Assembly (NCBI GenBank): GCA_009667805.1
Contig: CM019071.1
Coordinates: forward strand, 45,395,593 to 45,459,592
Direction: 5' to 3'
DNA: 64,000 nt
Origin: Leptobrachium leishanense
Taxonomy: Eukaryota; Chordata; Amphibia; Anura; Megophryidae
Made by a program: the position numbers and the translations under genes. Positions 31,102 to 63,460 of the stretch are shown one piece after another; positions within the stretch are counted from its first letter, which is position 1, and every line of letters starts with the position of its first letter. The notes below the pieces were generated by a model, which was given only the letters and a program-made list of their open reading frames with translations, did not search any database and was not told the origin of the DNA.

Positions 31102-31906
31102 GGGTTATTCAGAGAGCACTGAAATCTCTTTCATTCGGCGAACTTCAGCGAGTTCAGTTCCATGATCCTGTAGTGAATTCAGCATTCACCGCAGGGTCCC
31201 TGAAGTGCACCGAATCGATCCACCGGACGCCACTGGTAAACGCACCGAATCGATCCAATAAACCTCCGAAAAGCCGCTGCAAAACCACTGAATGCAGCCG
31301 GCGACCCGCCGAACAGAACACTGAACACATTCTCAAACCGACGAACAGACTGCTGAATGCTGCCGAGAACAGCCAACCAGTCGCCGAACAGAGGTAAGAA
31401 AAAAAACAACCAAAAAAACACCTTTTAAAAGGCGTTTAAAAAAAAATAAATAAAAATACTGCATGAAAATGCCTGGAAATAATATATAAGGTCCTATGAA
31501 TAATAATAAAAATGTTTGTTAAAGAAAAAAATAATTTTAAAAATAAAATGGGAATCAAAAAATTTGCTGAAAAGAAACCCTGTAAAATGCTTAAATATTG
31601 AATTAATAAAGAGACTTTTTGCTGCAAACGAAAATAATAAACGGTTTAATAAATATTTAATGAATACGGGGAATATTTTTTACATTGAAACCTATGGGAT
31701 TCTCCTGATTAAATTAAACCACCGAACAGCAGGGCATTTCACTGACATTTCTCTGCTGTTCGGTGTCTATGAATAGATTAACCATTGCTTCTCTATGGGG
31801 GATTTCACTGCTGTCGAACAGGCAACGAATTTTGCTGGCAATTCAGCGAATTGCCAGCTTTTTGATTCGCAGTTTGGTGGCCAATTCGCCTCTCTTTGAA
31901 TAACCC
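31102..31906. mobile_element. MITE with GGGTTATTCA inverted ends (805 bp)
   Basis: The left end GGGTTATTCAGAGAG is mirrored by CTCTTTGAATAACCC on the right. The interior is non-coding with CACCGAAT/CGAACAG-rich ends and an AT-rich centre. No clear target duplication is seen, so the superfamily is uncertain (PIF/Harbinger-like ends are one possibility). Confidence 0.6.
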
Positions 31907-32479
31907 TTTAAAGCCTGCTTAGCACTCTGTGTAATGCTGCCTGATGCATGAATTTGGTGGAAATCACAGTAAATGTAGATGTTTCTTGCCTGGTGATATA
32001 ATAAGTCTGCTTAGACTCGTGTGGTTCATCGATTTCATGTTCAGTCACAGACGTGTCAGCGCATGCTCAGCATTCTAGGAATTCCCTGTGTTTTCAAAGA
32101 TATTTTTCAGATTTTCTTTATTTAGCAACTTCCAACACTGGTTATTCCTGTAGATCGACAACCCTGGATCTGACCGCGTCGGGGCTCGCTTAGAATTGTT
32201 CGAGCGTCCATTCCATAACATTGTAATCTCTCAAGGTTAAATGCAAAGAACCTGAAGCTAAAGTATACATTGTATCAAAGTAAACACATTCACGCCTGTG
32301 CTTGTATAGAGGGAGCAACTACACCAACGTGAAGATCTTGACCAAACCTACTCAGCATCCAGCTCACGGGTCAGTGAACATTTAGAGATTGCACACGGGT
32401 TCTCGGTCTACAAGCACCGAAAGTCCCATCTTGACGCATATCTGAAGCTTCCAGATACATTGAGCGCTGCCGTGTGCTC
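31907..32479. other. Intergenic, nothing recognised
   Basis: No gene, repeat or ribozyme motif is seen in this stretch. Confidence 0.4.
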
Positions 32480-33290
32480 AGGATTTTATGGCATGGATTG
32501 AAGGGAGAGAGGTGGGAGAGAAGAGCATGGCCACTTTGTAGGTAATCGCACTAGACAAGTCAGGAAATTGCAAGGACATGAATGAGTTGCGTAGTGGCAT
32601 TCGACTTTTGCACATATTGTGCAGGAGGTTGTGGTAGAATGAAGACAGAGAGGAGACATGTTTAACTCCAAGGCAGAAAACCTGGGTTGACGGAGAGATT
32701 GTGATAGAAAGATGTGAAGTTGGGGAATTATGAGGAGCTCAGTTGTTGACCTGTTAATCTTTAGATGGTGAGAGGCCATCAAAGGAGAATGACAGATAAG
32801 CAGGGACTGTTTTGAGAAAGGTCAGAGGGTGAGAGATCCGGCATGGAGAGATGGATATGAGCGTCCTCAGTATAGAAGTGATGTCTGGATCCAAAGCTGT
32901 TGATGATTTTACCCAGTGAAGAGGTATAAGTGGAGAAGAGTAGAGGACCCAAGGCAAAGCCTTGAGGTACTGCAACACACAGAGGCTTTTAAGAGAAGGA
33001 GTTGCCGGCAAAGGACACAGAGCAGGACCTGTTAGAAAGACAGGAGTTGATTCAATAGAGAGCAAGGTCACAGAGACCAAGAAAACCGAGTCTGTTGAAC
33101 GAGGGGGTGGTCAACAGTGTCAAAAGCAGCAGAGAGGACATGAGAGTACAGTATTGCCTGTGACTTTGAAAGCCGTTTCTGTCGTGTGTTGAGGACAGAT
33201 GCCTTATTGCTAGGGGTCGAGCAAGAAGTTGGAGGACAGGAAGTGGGTTAGGTGGTCAAATACTAGCTTTTCCAGGAGCTATGATGAAAC
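32480..33290 (-). mobile_element. Degraded L2-type LINE fragment
   Basis: On the minus strand, decayed frames at 33080-32754 and 32782-32486 retain a reverse-transcriptase landscape: [20 protein letters not shown] and FGSRHHF-like decay in place of PQGSVLGPLLFS and the ADD box, then MASHHLKINRSTTELL, which resembles the HHLKLNxSKTELL signature of L2 elements. It is old, with several stops and frameshifts. Confidence 0.55.
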
Positions 33291-33338
33291 AGAAGCAGTG
33301 ATATGAGCCGGTCTTTGACGGAGAGTTAGGGTCAAGTG

Positions 33339-34097
33339 TAGGGATGGGCTGCCGGTTTGAATCGGTTCGAAGTTTGAATCGGTTCGAAGTTTGATTCGAA
33401 CATCGGCTGTTCTAAAATTTGTGCACTTTGAACTTTTCGGGACGTTCGCGGAAAGTTTGAGAAAAAAATTACAAAATATGCTTAAAAGATCCTAAAATAT
33501 CTAAAAATTAAGAGACTCTTTACTTCAGAATATAATAATAAATGGTTTATTATAAATTGTATTAAAACGGGAATATTTTTAACATTTGAAGCCTATGGGA
33601 TTCAGAAACATTTCCCACTCCTTGTTGGTCAAACATTTCCCACTCCTTGTTGGTCATACATTTCCCACTCCTTGTTGGTCAAACATTTCCCACTCATTGT
33701 TGGTCAAACATTTCCCACTCATTGTTGGTCAAACATTTCCCACTCATTGTTGGTCAAACATTTCCCATGGCTTCAAATCACGTTTAAACATGAGCAAAAG
33801 TGGTAAAAATGAGCTCAGTGCACAGCAGTGAAATGGCTCAGCACTCAGCAGTGAAAGGGTTAAAAATGTTTTTTTTTTCCCATTGTTTCCTGTCCCCCAG
33901 GGCAGTACCCGGACCCCCATACACCTTTTATGGCCAATATCTTGAATATATGCCCTCTGGAGGGGACCTTAATTTTCAAAAGTTTGAGCCCCATTGACTT
34001 GCATGGTGTTCGAATTGTGTTCGAGTTCGCGGTCAAACTTTTTCGGGTGTTCGAGTTCGAATGCGAACCAAACACGGGGGTGTTCGGCCCATCACTA
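33339..34097 (-). mobile_element. hAT-like MITE, TAGGGATG/TAGTGATG ends (759 bp)
   Basis: The ends TAGGGATGGGCT and (complemented) TAGTGATGGGCCGAAC are inverted. The flanking 8-mers GTCAAGTG (33331-33338) and GTCAAGGG (34098-34105) match at 7 of 8. Its right 250 bp, read on the minus strand, matches the left end of the elements at 35123 and 45708. A 25-bp tandem repeat of about 7 units (TTTCCCACTCCTTGTTGGTC core) lies inside at about 33607-33775. Confidence 0.78.
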
Positions 34098-34194
34098 GTC
34101 AAGGGAGGGATTGTTTTGTGTGGGAGTTACCTTTACAAGTCTGGATGGGAACAAACCAGTAGAGTGAGATCGGTTTAAGATATAAAGGTATTAT

Positions 34195-34370
34195 AACATC
34201 GAGCGCCCAGTGACACATTATATAACACTGAGCGCTCAGTGACACATTATATAACACTGAGCGCTCAGTGACACGTTATATAACACTGAGCGCCCAGTGA
34301 CACGTTATATAACACTGAGCGCCCAGTGACACCTTATATAAAACATCGAGCACCCAGTGACCTGGTATAA
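34195..34370. repeat. 29-bp tandem repeat, about 6 units
   Basis: Unit GAGCGCTCAGTGACACATTA plus TATAACACT. GAGCGCTC is itself a palindrome. The last units are diverged. Confidence 0.88.
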
Positions 34371-35114
34371 GCCAAATAAATCGTATTAGTGTTTGGACTT
34401 ATTTGGTGGCTCCAGCTTTTATAATAACGTTTAGGTGACTTTGGATGAATGAAATAACACACCTTTGGCTGGGTTGGGGCTCTGCAACCTCAAATTACGT
34501 AATTTTTAGGACGCTCTTTAATCTGCGTTTACTTTTAAGAAGATAGGACTGCAATTAAAATGTTCCAGCCACACAAGCGATTAAAATGCAAGAAGTAACG
34601 TCATTATCCCTAAAATGTAAAAGCATTGAACCACATGGAGAGAAATCTGAGCATTGCGCCTATAAGCGCAGCAGAGCAGGTTTGCATTGTGTCTGGTGAA
34701 AGCAGAAACTGTCACTTTCCGTTTTCACACCTCTCACACAGCACACAGTGAAGACACTAATGGAAGCTTTTTCACGATGTTTTCATGATGTTACACACCT
34801 AGCAGCGCTCACACGGGGTTTAGGAAAGGCCATGTGATAATCGTTAGGGAGGCCCAATGACTGTGTAATTACAAGATGTAAAGCATTCCCCGTGCTTGTT
34901 TTATACACTGTTTTCTGAGGATTATCAGGGAGTTTAGATGTGATATTTATTGTTTATAAACACTTTATTTCTATTTTTTCTGGTTTACATTTTCTTGCAT
35001 ATATTCAATATCAATAAAAATTTATTTTTTTAAATTATTTTTCACTGGCTGAGTCTTCTCATAAAGATCCCTCCGTGCTCCTGATAGGCCTTTGACGAGG
35101 GAAGTGGGAATGTT
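34371..35114. other. Intergenic, nothing recognised
   Basis: AT-rich sequence without a recognised gene or element. Confidence 0.4.
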
Positions 35115-35122
35115 ACAGGCAC

Positions 35123-37092
35123 TAGGGATGAGCCGAACACCCCCGTGTTTGGTTCGCATTCGAACTTGAACAATTTCAAAAGTTCGAGTTCGAACGCGAA
35201 CACGAACCGAACTCAATGCAAGTCAATAGGACTCAAAAGTTCGATTTTTAGAATGCCCTCCAAGAGGGCATATATGCAAGATATTTGCCATAAAAGGTGT
35301 ATGGGGGTCCGGGTAGTGCCCTGGGGGACAGGAAACAAGGACAAAAAGTTTTAAAAAATACATTTTTAAAGGAACAGTGAGTTTTCCATGAAATAAAGGT
35401 TAAAAATAAAAACGAAAAATTCCTTCAAATATCGTGCCTAGGAGGTCCCCATAACCTGCCCGTGAAGTGGCGGATTTGTAGGATGTATAGAAATATCGCC
35501 ATCGGAGACCCACACACGACACCTAGACACCCTTAAGGGGTTAAAATGTGCAGGGACTGGCTACTATCTTGTTAGATGAGGGAATGTATTATATGTATAA
35601 AGCAAGGTATATATGACAATGGATAGTCAGAGACTCTAGGGATTCAGCTTGTACGCTTTATGATAGACATTTTCACGTTGTGTTGTGTTACTAATGCAGA
35701 AGCAGCGAGCCCTTCCACCACACTTGCACCAAAACTATAGATCTAACACAATAATAATTGTATGCTCACATAGGCCCTTCGGGAGAGGTACATGAAATAC
35801 AAATACTGGAATATTACGTTTAAATCTAAGGAGTGTGATAAAGATTTTATTAAGCCCTTGATGACAAATGACATAACATCTACATCATTAATGATTGGCT
35901 TTACAGTGCCCTGGTCCTTAAGGGGTTAAACAGCATATCAGAGGAACATGTAGTAGAAATGAACACTTCTTAAAATTCAGAAGCACAGTGTTCATACATG
36001 TGCAGGAGCCACACCCAGTCTGCAGGCAATGTATCAAATTCATGAGACCAGACTAATTAGAAGCACATGTTATTTCCAAACACTAATTAACACCTGTTGT
36101 TTACGCCGTTTGAGAGCCCTGCTGTAAGCACATGTCATTTAGAGGTGAGAATCTTTGCACCTAGACATTAGGCAGACTGTAAAGCATGCTTTCATTGTAA
36201 GCTAGAAAATCCACATCACCCATTGCAGCATTTTAAAGATGAAACACACAGGCAGCGCGAAAAATCCTATGCAAGCCTCATGCACAGTATGCCAGGGGTC
36301 TCAAACTCACGGCCCCCCAACATGATTTGGACTACAAGTCCCAGGATGATTTCAATGCAATACATGGCGAGGGAATCCTGGTAGTTGTAGTTCAAAAACA
36401 TCAGGGGCACCAGAGTTTGAGAGCCCTGCTGTAAGCACATGTCATTTAGAGGTGAGAATCTTTGCACATAGACATTAGGCAGACTGTAAAGCATGCTTTC
36501 ATTATAAGCTAGAAAATCCCCATCACCCATTGCAGCAATTTAAAGATGAAACACACAGGCGGCGCAAAAAATCCTATGCAAGCCTCATGCACTCTAATGT
36601 AATTTTGAGGTGTGAAAGTTTCAGAAAAATGTACACATGTGCAACTATTTTAAATAAAGCCAGAATAATTTTATGACAGTCACATTTGTCTGACAAACAG
36701 ATAATACATTACGCTGCAGCATGTGTTGACATATGTTGGTAGATGTATGTAATGTGTGTTCTGTGTATGTAACATGTTTATGCTATTATACATACCACTT
36801 CTTGACGACATACACAGTCCGTCCATTGCTAATCATCGCCCACATGTGTGCCTTCTTGCCCTGGGTAGTTTTTTAATTCAATATCTAATAAACCGTTGCT
36901 TATAATATTCTGCAGTAAAGAGTCTTTTTATTTCTAGATTTTTTTAGTATTTTTTAAGCATTTTTTATACTTTTGTCAATATTTTTTTCAAACTCGAACT
37001 GAACATGCCAAAAAGTTAGAAGTTCGCAAACTTTCGAACTGCCAATGTTCGAGTCGAAATCCGAACTGATCGAACCGAACAGCTCATCCCTA
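35123..37092 (+). mobile_element. Non-autonomous hAT element (1970 bp)
   Basis: The inverted termini TAGGGATGAGCCGAAC and GAACAGCTCATCCCTA are flanked by an exact 8-bp duplication ACAGGCAC (35115-35122 and 37093-37100). The first about 370 bp match the left end of the 6.6-kb hAT element at 45708, so it belongs to the same family, but it has no transposase. Inside, a roughly 180-bp unit occurs twice (about 36111-36290 and 36421-36598) around a smaller MITE. Confidence 0.88.
36293..36428. mobile_element. Small MITE with CAGGGGTCTCAAACTC ends (136 bp)
   Basis: The left end CAGGGGTCTCAAACTC mirrors GAGTTTGAGAGCCCTG on the right, and the interior is a near palindrome (ACTACAAGTCCCAGGAT / GGTAGTTGTAGTT). 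CAGGG ends suggest hAT. A relic of the same right end, GTTTGAGAGCCCTG, precedes the first copy of the flanking duplicated unit at 36109, so element and unit appear to have been duplicated together. Confidence 0.6.
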
Positions 37093-37184
37093 ACAGGCAC
37101 CCCGAGAGGATGGTACAGTAATGCACTCTGCATTCTACAATGGACATAGGCAACGCTACTGTACCATACCCTGTGTCATGCCCT

Positions 37185-37612
37185 GTGGCAAACTCTGTGC
37201 CAAACCCCATGCCATACACTGTGCCAAACCCCATGCAATACACTGTGTCATACCTTGTGCCATACCCTATGTTCTACCGTATGCGATACCCTGTGCTAAA
37301 CCTCATGCCATACACTGTGTCATACCTTGTGTCATACCCTATGCCATACCCTGTGTTCTACCGTATGCAATACCCTGTGCTAACCCTCAGGCCATACACT
37401 GTGTCATACCTTGTGTCATACCCTATGCAATACCCTGTGTTATACATACCCTGTGCTAAACCTCATGCCATACACTGTGTCATACCTTGTGTCATACCCT
37501 ATGCCATACCCTGTGTTATACATACCCTATGCCATACCCTGTGCTAAACCTCATGCCATACACTGTGTCTTACATCGTGCCATACCCTATGCCATACCCT
37601 GTGTTATCTATG
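37185..37612. repeat. Short-period minisatellite, left block (CCATACCCTGTG-like)
   Basis: Degenerate units of about 12 bp, such as CCATACCCTGTG, TCATACCTTGTG and CCATACACTGTG, group into larger sets. Long open frames in this block come from the period being a multiple of three. The array resumes at 38034 after an inserted element. Confidence 0.85.
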
Positions 37613-38033
37613 TGAAAAATAGAAGCAAAAATACATAGGGTAATACCCCTTAAGCCAGTATGTATAAAAATACAAGAAATGGCCATTCACAAGCTGTCAA
37701 TATTATACAGGCACATCACAGGCTCCTGAGGAAGTCTGATAGATGAAACGCGTCGAGCAGTACCGTTAAATGACCTGACATACCAAGGAATCGGTGATGT
37801 TGATGTGCCTTATTTGTTTTTAAATTATGTGAGCGCAATTAAAGCAAACGCCACTTTTAAATTGTTGGCAATCTACACTATTGTGTTTTGTTTTTCTCTT
37901 TAAGGCCAATACAAGTTTTCTGAAAATCAAAAGAACCTGTGATGTGCCTGTATAATATTGACAGCTTGTTAGTGGCCATTTTTTATACATACTGGCTTAA
38001 GGGGTATTACCCTATGTATTTTTGCTTCTATAT
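37613..38033. mobile_element. Fold-back element with about 100-bp inverted arms
   Basis: The left arm (about 37619-37723) is the near-perfect inverse of the right arm (about 37938-38033); compare TACATAGGGTAATACCCCTT with AAGGGGTATTACCCTATGTA. It splits the CCATACCCTGTG array. A hammerhead-like motif directly follows the left arm. No coding capacity. TA lies at both edges but the exact ends are uncertain. Confidence 0.75.
37724..37760 (+). ncRNA. Hammerhead-ribozyme-like motif, copy 3
   Basis: CTGAGGA (37728-37734), a GTCT/AGAT stem II and GAAACGCGTC ending at 37756, enclosed by a perfect 4-bp stem I (GCTC 37724-37727 with GAGC 37757-37760). Stem III is the palindrome ACGCGT, too short to be stable in a monomer; amphibian satellite hammerheads are known with very short stem III. 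This is the best-paired of the three copies. Confidence 0.55.
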
Positions 38034-38290
38034 CCTGTGTTATACGTACCTCATGCCATACCCTGTGCTAAACCTCATGCCATACACTGTGTCTTACATT
38101 GTGCCATACCCTATGCCATACCCTGTGTTATACCCTCTGCCATACTCTGCATCATACCCTGTGTTATACCCTATGCCATACTCTGCATCATACTCTGTTT
38201 TATACCCTGTGTCAAATATCATATATTGTGTCATAACCTGTGCTTAACCTTGAGCCACACCCTGTATAATACCCTGTGTCGTACCACGTG
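38034..38290. repeat. Short-period minisatellite, right block
   Basis: Continuation of the array at 37185-37612, with the same CCATACCCTGTG-like units, interrupted by the fold-back element. Confidence 0.83.
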
Positions 38291-38555
38291 GCAATATTTA
38301 AAAATAAATTGTATATACCTCCATATTGGTCACCAGTGCAAAGACCAGGTTAGCACAAACTATGTGTGTTGGGGGATTCTAGGTTGTGACACTTATGGGG
38401 ACATCAGCTGTTTTCGATCTTTTGGAAATCTCTTCCCATTCACCATAAATAGTATAAATTCTCTGATAAAAACCTGTAATATCTTATGAAAATGAAAGCC
38501 ACGCATGGTCATCTCTGAATGTAGTCATTGTAGCAAGCAGACCCCTCCCCCCACC

Positions 38556-38803
38556 CCAGAAACTGGGATTTCATTATTATAAACTATATTATTGTTACTC
38601 TGTTTACATTTTGGAAATCTGTTGAGTTTGATGACGAATATCTTCTCTTTAAAGGTTTGGTCTCCTCCCTAATATAAGTCTCACTCCTCATATAAACACA
38701 GACTTCACATTCAGCCCAGTTCACTCCCTCTACATATTTATCGAGCTCACACTTAGCACGGTGAGGAAAGCCTCTCTGATTCACCTGAGACTTGGCCTCC
38801 AGG
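38556..38803 (+). promoter_or_regulatory. Proximal promoter and 5' UTR of CYP2 gene B
   Basis: Homologous to 1690-1951. TATAAAC at 38691-38697 lies 113 bp before the ATG at 38804, the same spacing as in gene A. The block CTCACTCCTCATATAAACAC and the following leader are nearly identical in the two genes, so they probably share basal regulation. Confidence 0.57.
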
Positions 38804-60122
<21,319 letters not shown>

Positions 60123-60654
60123 GTGGGTGTTGGGACAATTCGTGCCTGTGAGATCCAGTTACATCTTATTCTGTTTTGGAAAATGTTACAGTTACATAGT
60201 TTAACATTCAAGCCAGCAACGTCTGAAACATCTGATTCTGTCAGTAATTTCAAATATTTTTATAAAAATGGACAAAATAATACATTATTTCAGGAATCTG
60301 TCAGAGTCTCCAGTTTTGGGTAAAGCTGCTGCGACAGCTGAAACGTTGCTCTTTACTTTTGTGCGTCCAATAGGATTCCCCTTTTTGGGATTTGTTCACC
60401 AGGTCCTTCTCTCTTTGGGTTTGCTAAGCGAGAAATAAGCGTGATAACAAAATGATATTGGCCTGGAATCGCTAGACCTGGAAATTCTAATGATGGCTTG
60501 TGAGCTCCCTCCCTCAGGTAAATCACAACTCGAGAAATCCGAGAGGCGCTATGACATCCGGCAGCGGCACAGAGGGCCTGCGATAGACTTATACACACTG
60601 TCCTACTATCCTTAGCCGACAGCAAGCTAACAAAAAATACAGAAATGGCTTCCA
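60123..60654 (+). other. Start of gene B intron 7
   Basis: The first 200 bp are distantly similar to gene A intron 7. No exon 8 (GTNIFP..) is found from here to the end of the window. Confidence 0.55.
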
Positions 60655-61365
60655 GGATATTCAGAGAGAGCAGGTCTGGACTCGAAATGTCACCGAACAG
60701 TGAATTTCCCCGTACGGTGCCATTTCAGGCCATTCGGATATTCAGAGAGCAGGCAAATTTTGGTGAATTGCCAGCAAAATACGGTGCTGTTCGGCGGCAG
60801 TGAAACACGGTGCCTGTTCGGCGGCAGTGAAAGACGGTGCTGTTCGGTGGCAGTGAAATCCCCCATAGAGAAGCAATGGTTAATCTTATCAGCAGAGAAA
60901 TGTCAGTGAAATGCCCTGATGTTCTGTGGTTTCATTCGACAGGTTTAAATCAGACGAATCCCATAGGTTTCAATGTGAAAAATATTCCCGTTTTTATTCA
61001 ATATCTAATAAACCTTTTTATTATTTTAATCTGCAGCAAGTTTTGACACTTTCAATCATATTGTTTGTTTTTTTACCCCGTTCGTCAGCTTGTCGACTTT
61101 TTCCGATGGCTGCTCTGTGCTGTGATCAGCGGCTCGTTGGCTTTTTCCGGTGTGTTCGGTGTGTTGTTTGCGGCATTTTCTGGTGGGTTTTCGGCAGGTG
61201 TTTGGCGTGCGGCTGGTTTTCCCTGCACTCCGGGGGCCCTGCATGCTGAATTCACTGCAGGGTGGGGAACTTTGATTCCCCGAAGTGCAGGGAAGTGCGG
61301 GGAAGTGCGGGGAACGAGAGAGCACTGAAATGTCGGTGACGTTTCGGTGCTCTCTGAATTTTTGT
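60655..61365. mobile_element. MITE related to the one at 31102
   Basis: The left side GATATTCAGAGAGAGCAGG and right side GGTGCTCTCTGAATTTTTG are inverted. The interior shares GAATTGCCAGC, CGGTGCTGTTCGG and the CCCATAGGTTTCAATGTGAA module with the 31102-31906 element in the opposite direction. Ends are approximate. Confidence 0.5.
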
Positions 61366-62730
61366 GTTTTATTCAAAATTGAGTTTACTTCTTTGAATTG
61401 TTCTGTAAAGCGTCATAATAAGATAACGAGGATCACAAAATGTATTTACATCCGACACTTTGCACTTTCTACACAGAGAGCTGATATTTAACTCATACAC
61501 AAGTGCAATTCAAGTACACAACAAACTTTAGAAAGCAATCGATACACTTTCAGGCGTACGTGTGTATCTGGAGACACAATAGAAGAGCTTTTGGCTTCTA
61601 GAACTGCAGTAAAACTTTATGTTGTTCAATAACACTAAACTTTATTGACAACAGAAGGACACTTCCTGTTTCTTATTTGAAGGGAGCTAAAGTGCAATTT
61701 TTATGACCAACCAGCAGGTGTGTACAACACAACATTTATGTTACAGGTAGCACAACCTCCATTATCCTTACAGGAGAGAGCGGTCACAACCAGCGGCTGA
61801 GAGTTCTCGTATTTGCTCCCTGAAACAAAGCAAAGTGCGGCTCAAGCAAAAGCAAATAAAGCAGCGAAATAAAGTATTAAACCTCAGACACGTTTGTAAA
61901 CACACAAAAGCATTCCAGAGTGTGGAAAAACATGCAAGGACGCAAAAACTGGCCACATCGCCAAGTCCTAAGTGTCGAGTGTCCACTGTGAAGCTGCCTG
62001 TAGAGAAAATCTCTCCCTTCTGTTGTCCGCCCTTGATTTAGAGACCCTGTCTCAAACTGACACCTTGGATTAAAATTTCTTCAGCGCTGGGAGAAAGTAT
62101 CTCAATGACAAATAATGCACAAAAAGGCTTATGGTCATTCAAAGTACATTTCTTATCTTGTCACGGAAATGCCACTTTATTTATGCATACGAGGATACAG
62201 AAGCATGAGCATTGTCCGTCAGCGATTGGGTCAGACAAGGGCGTTCACGGAAAGTCCCATGATGTGTGCAAACATCACTTCGGGGAATTCAGTAATATTT
62301 CACATAATATTTCACAAAAGATCTTCAGGCGGTTGCCCAGGGAAACGGAAATATCTTGCAGTTTAGATAGAGATCATGCACCCTAGACAGGAAATGGTAC
62401 TTCTGCTTTAGTACTTGCAACCTACAAAGAAACGAAACCTATAGCTATGGATATATGGCCCATATTAAATTCTACCAAATAAATACATATAGCTTGCTAC
62501 CGGTCAGTGCAAGGAGCGTGGTGGTCCCGTTCCCCTCACTGCCCCAGATGAAGGTGTCAGGGTTTGCTGTGATTTTCCGTTAGGGTTTGTATGTTTTGCT
62601 CGTTGGCAGCTGTTATTTTAAGGTTTCTCTTGTGTTTCTCCTGATGAGACATTACAGAGGTGTCATTCCCCATGATTCAGCATTTATTTGTATATTTTAA
62701 TCTTATGAGTGGAATCTGCCTTTTACTGCT
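61366..62730. other. Gene B intron 7, unclassified
   Basis: 1.4 kb with no recognised gene, exon or element. Overlapping open frames (for example 62105-62386) show no domain I recognise. Confidence 0.4.
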
Positions 62731-63460
62731 TACATAGTTACATAGTTACATAGTTATATAGGCTGAAAAAAGACATGCGTCCATCGGGTTCAGCCTCTCC
62801 CACATAACCTACTGCTGTTGATCCAAAAGAAGGCAAAAAACCCAGTCTGAAGCGCTCGCCAATATGCAACATACTGGGAAAAAATTCCTTCTTGACCCCA
62901 GAATGGCAGTCAGATTTCTCCTTGGATCAAGAAGCTTTTACCCACATATTAAATATTATAACCCTTAATATTCTGTGTCTGCAGGAAGTCATCCAGTCGT
63001 TTTTAAAAGTCTGTACAGACTCTGACCCAACCACCTCAACAGGCAGAGAATTCCACAGCTTTATTGTTCTCACCGTAAAATAACCCTTCCTATGCTTTAA
63101 GCTAAATTTTCTTTCTTCCAGTCTAAATGGATGACCCCTTGTCCTGTGTATAGTCCTGTTAATGAATAGGTTATCAGACAATGGTTGATAATGGCCCCGT
63201 ATATATTTATATAAGGTTATCAGATCCCTCTGAGGCCCCGTATATATTTATATAAGGTTATCAGATCCCCTCTAAGGCGCCTTTTCTCTAAACTAAACAG
63301 GTTTAAGCTTGTTAGTCTTTCCTCATAACTTAACCCTTCCATCCCCTTATTAATTTAGTTTCCCGTCTCTGCACTTTTTCTAGCGATATAATATCTTTTT
63401 TTAAGACAGGTGCCCAAAATTGCACGGCATATTCAAGGTGCTTACAGTTATGATTTCATA
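62731..63460 (-). mobile_element. CR1/Rex-like LINE 3' fragment
   Basis: The minus-strand frame 63181-62927 encodes RTRGHPFRLEERKFSLKHRK and TIKLWNSLPVEVVGSESVQT, the RT-downstream block also seen in the LINE at 4673-5917. It ends (low coordinate) in an 8-bp tail repeat, AACTATGT on the minus strand. A short local duplication (CCCCGTATATATTTATATAAGG) lies at 63195-63270. It is 5' truncated. Confidence 0.75.

Noticed and set aside
37121..38489. ORFs rich in PYAIPCVIP-type repeats
   Set aside because: Product of the about 12-bp CCATACCCTGTG array; no coding evidence.
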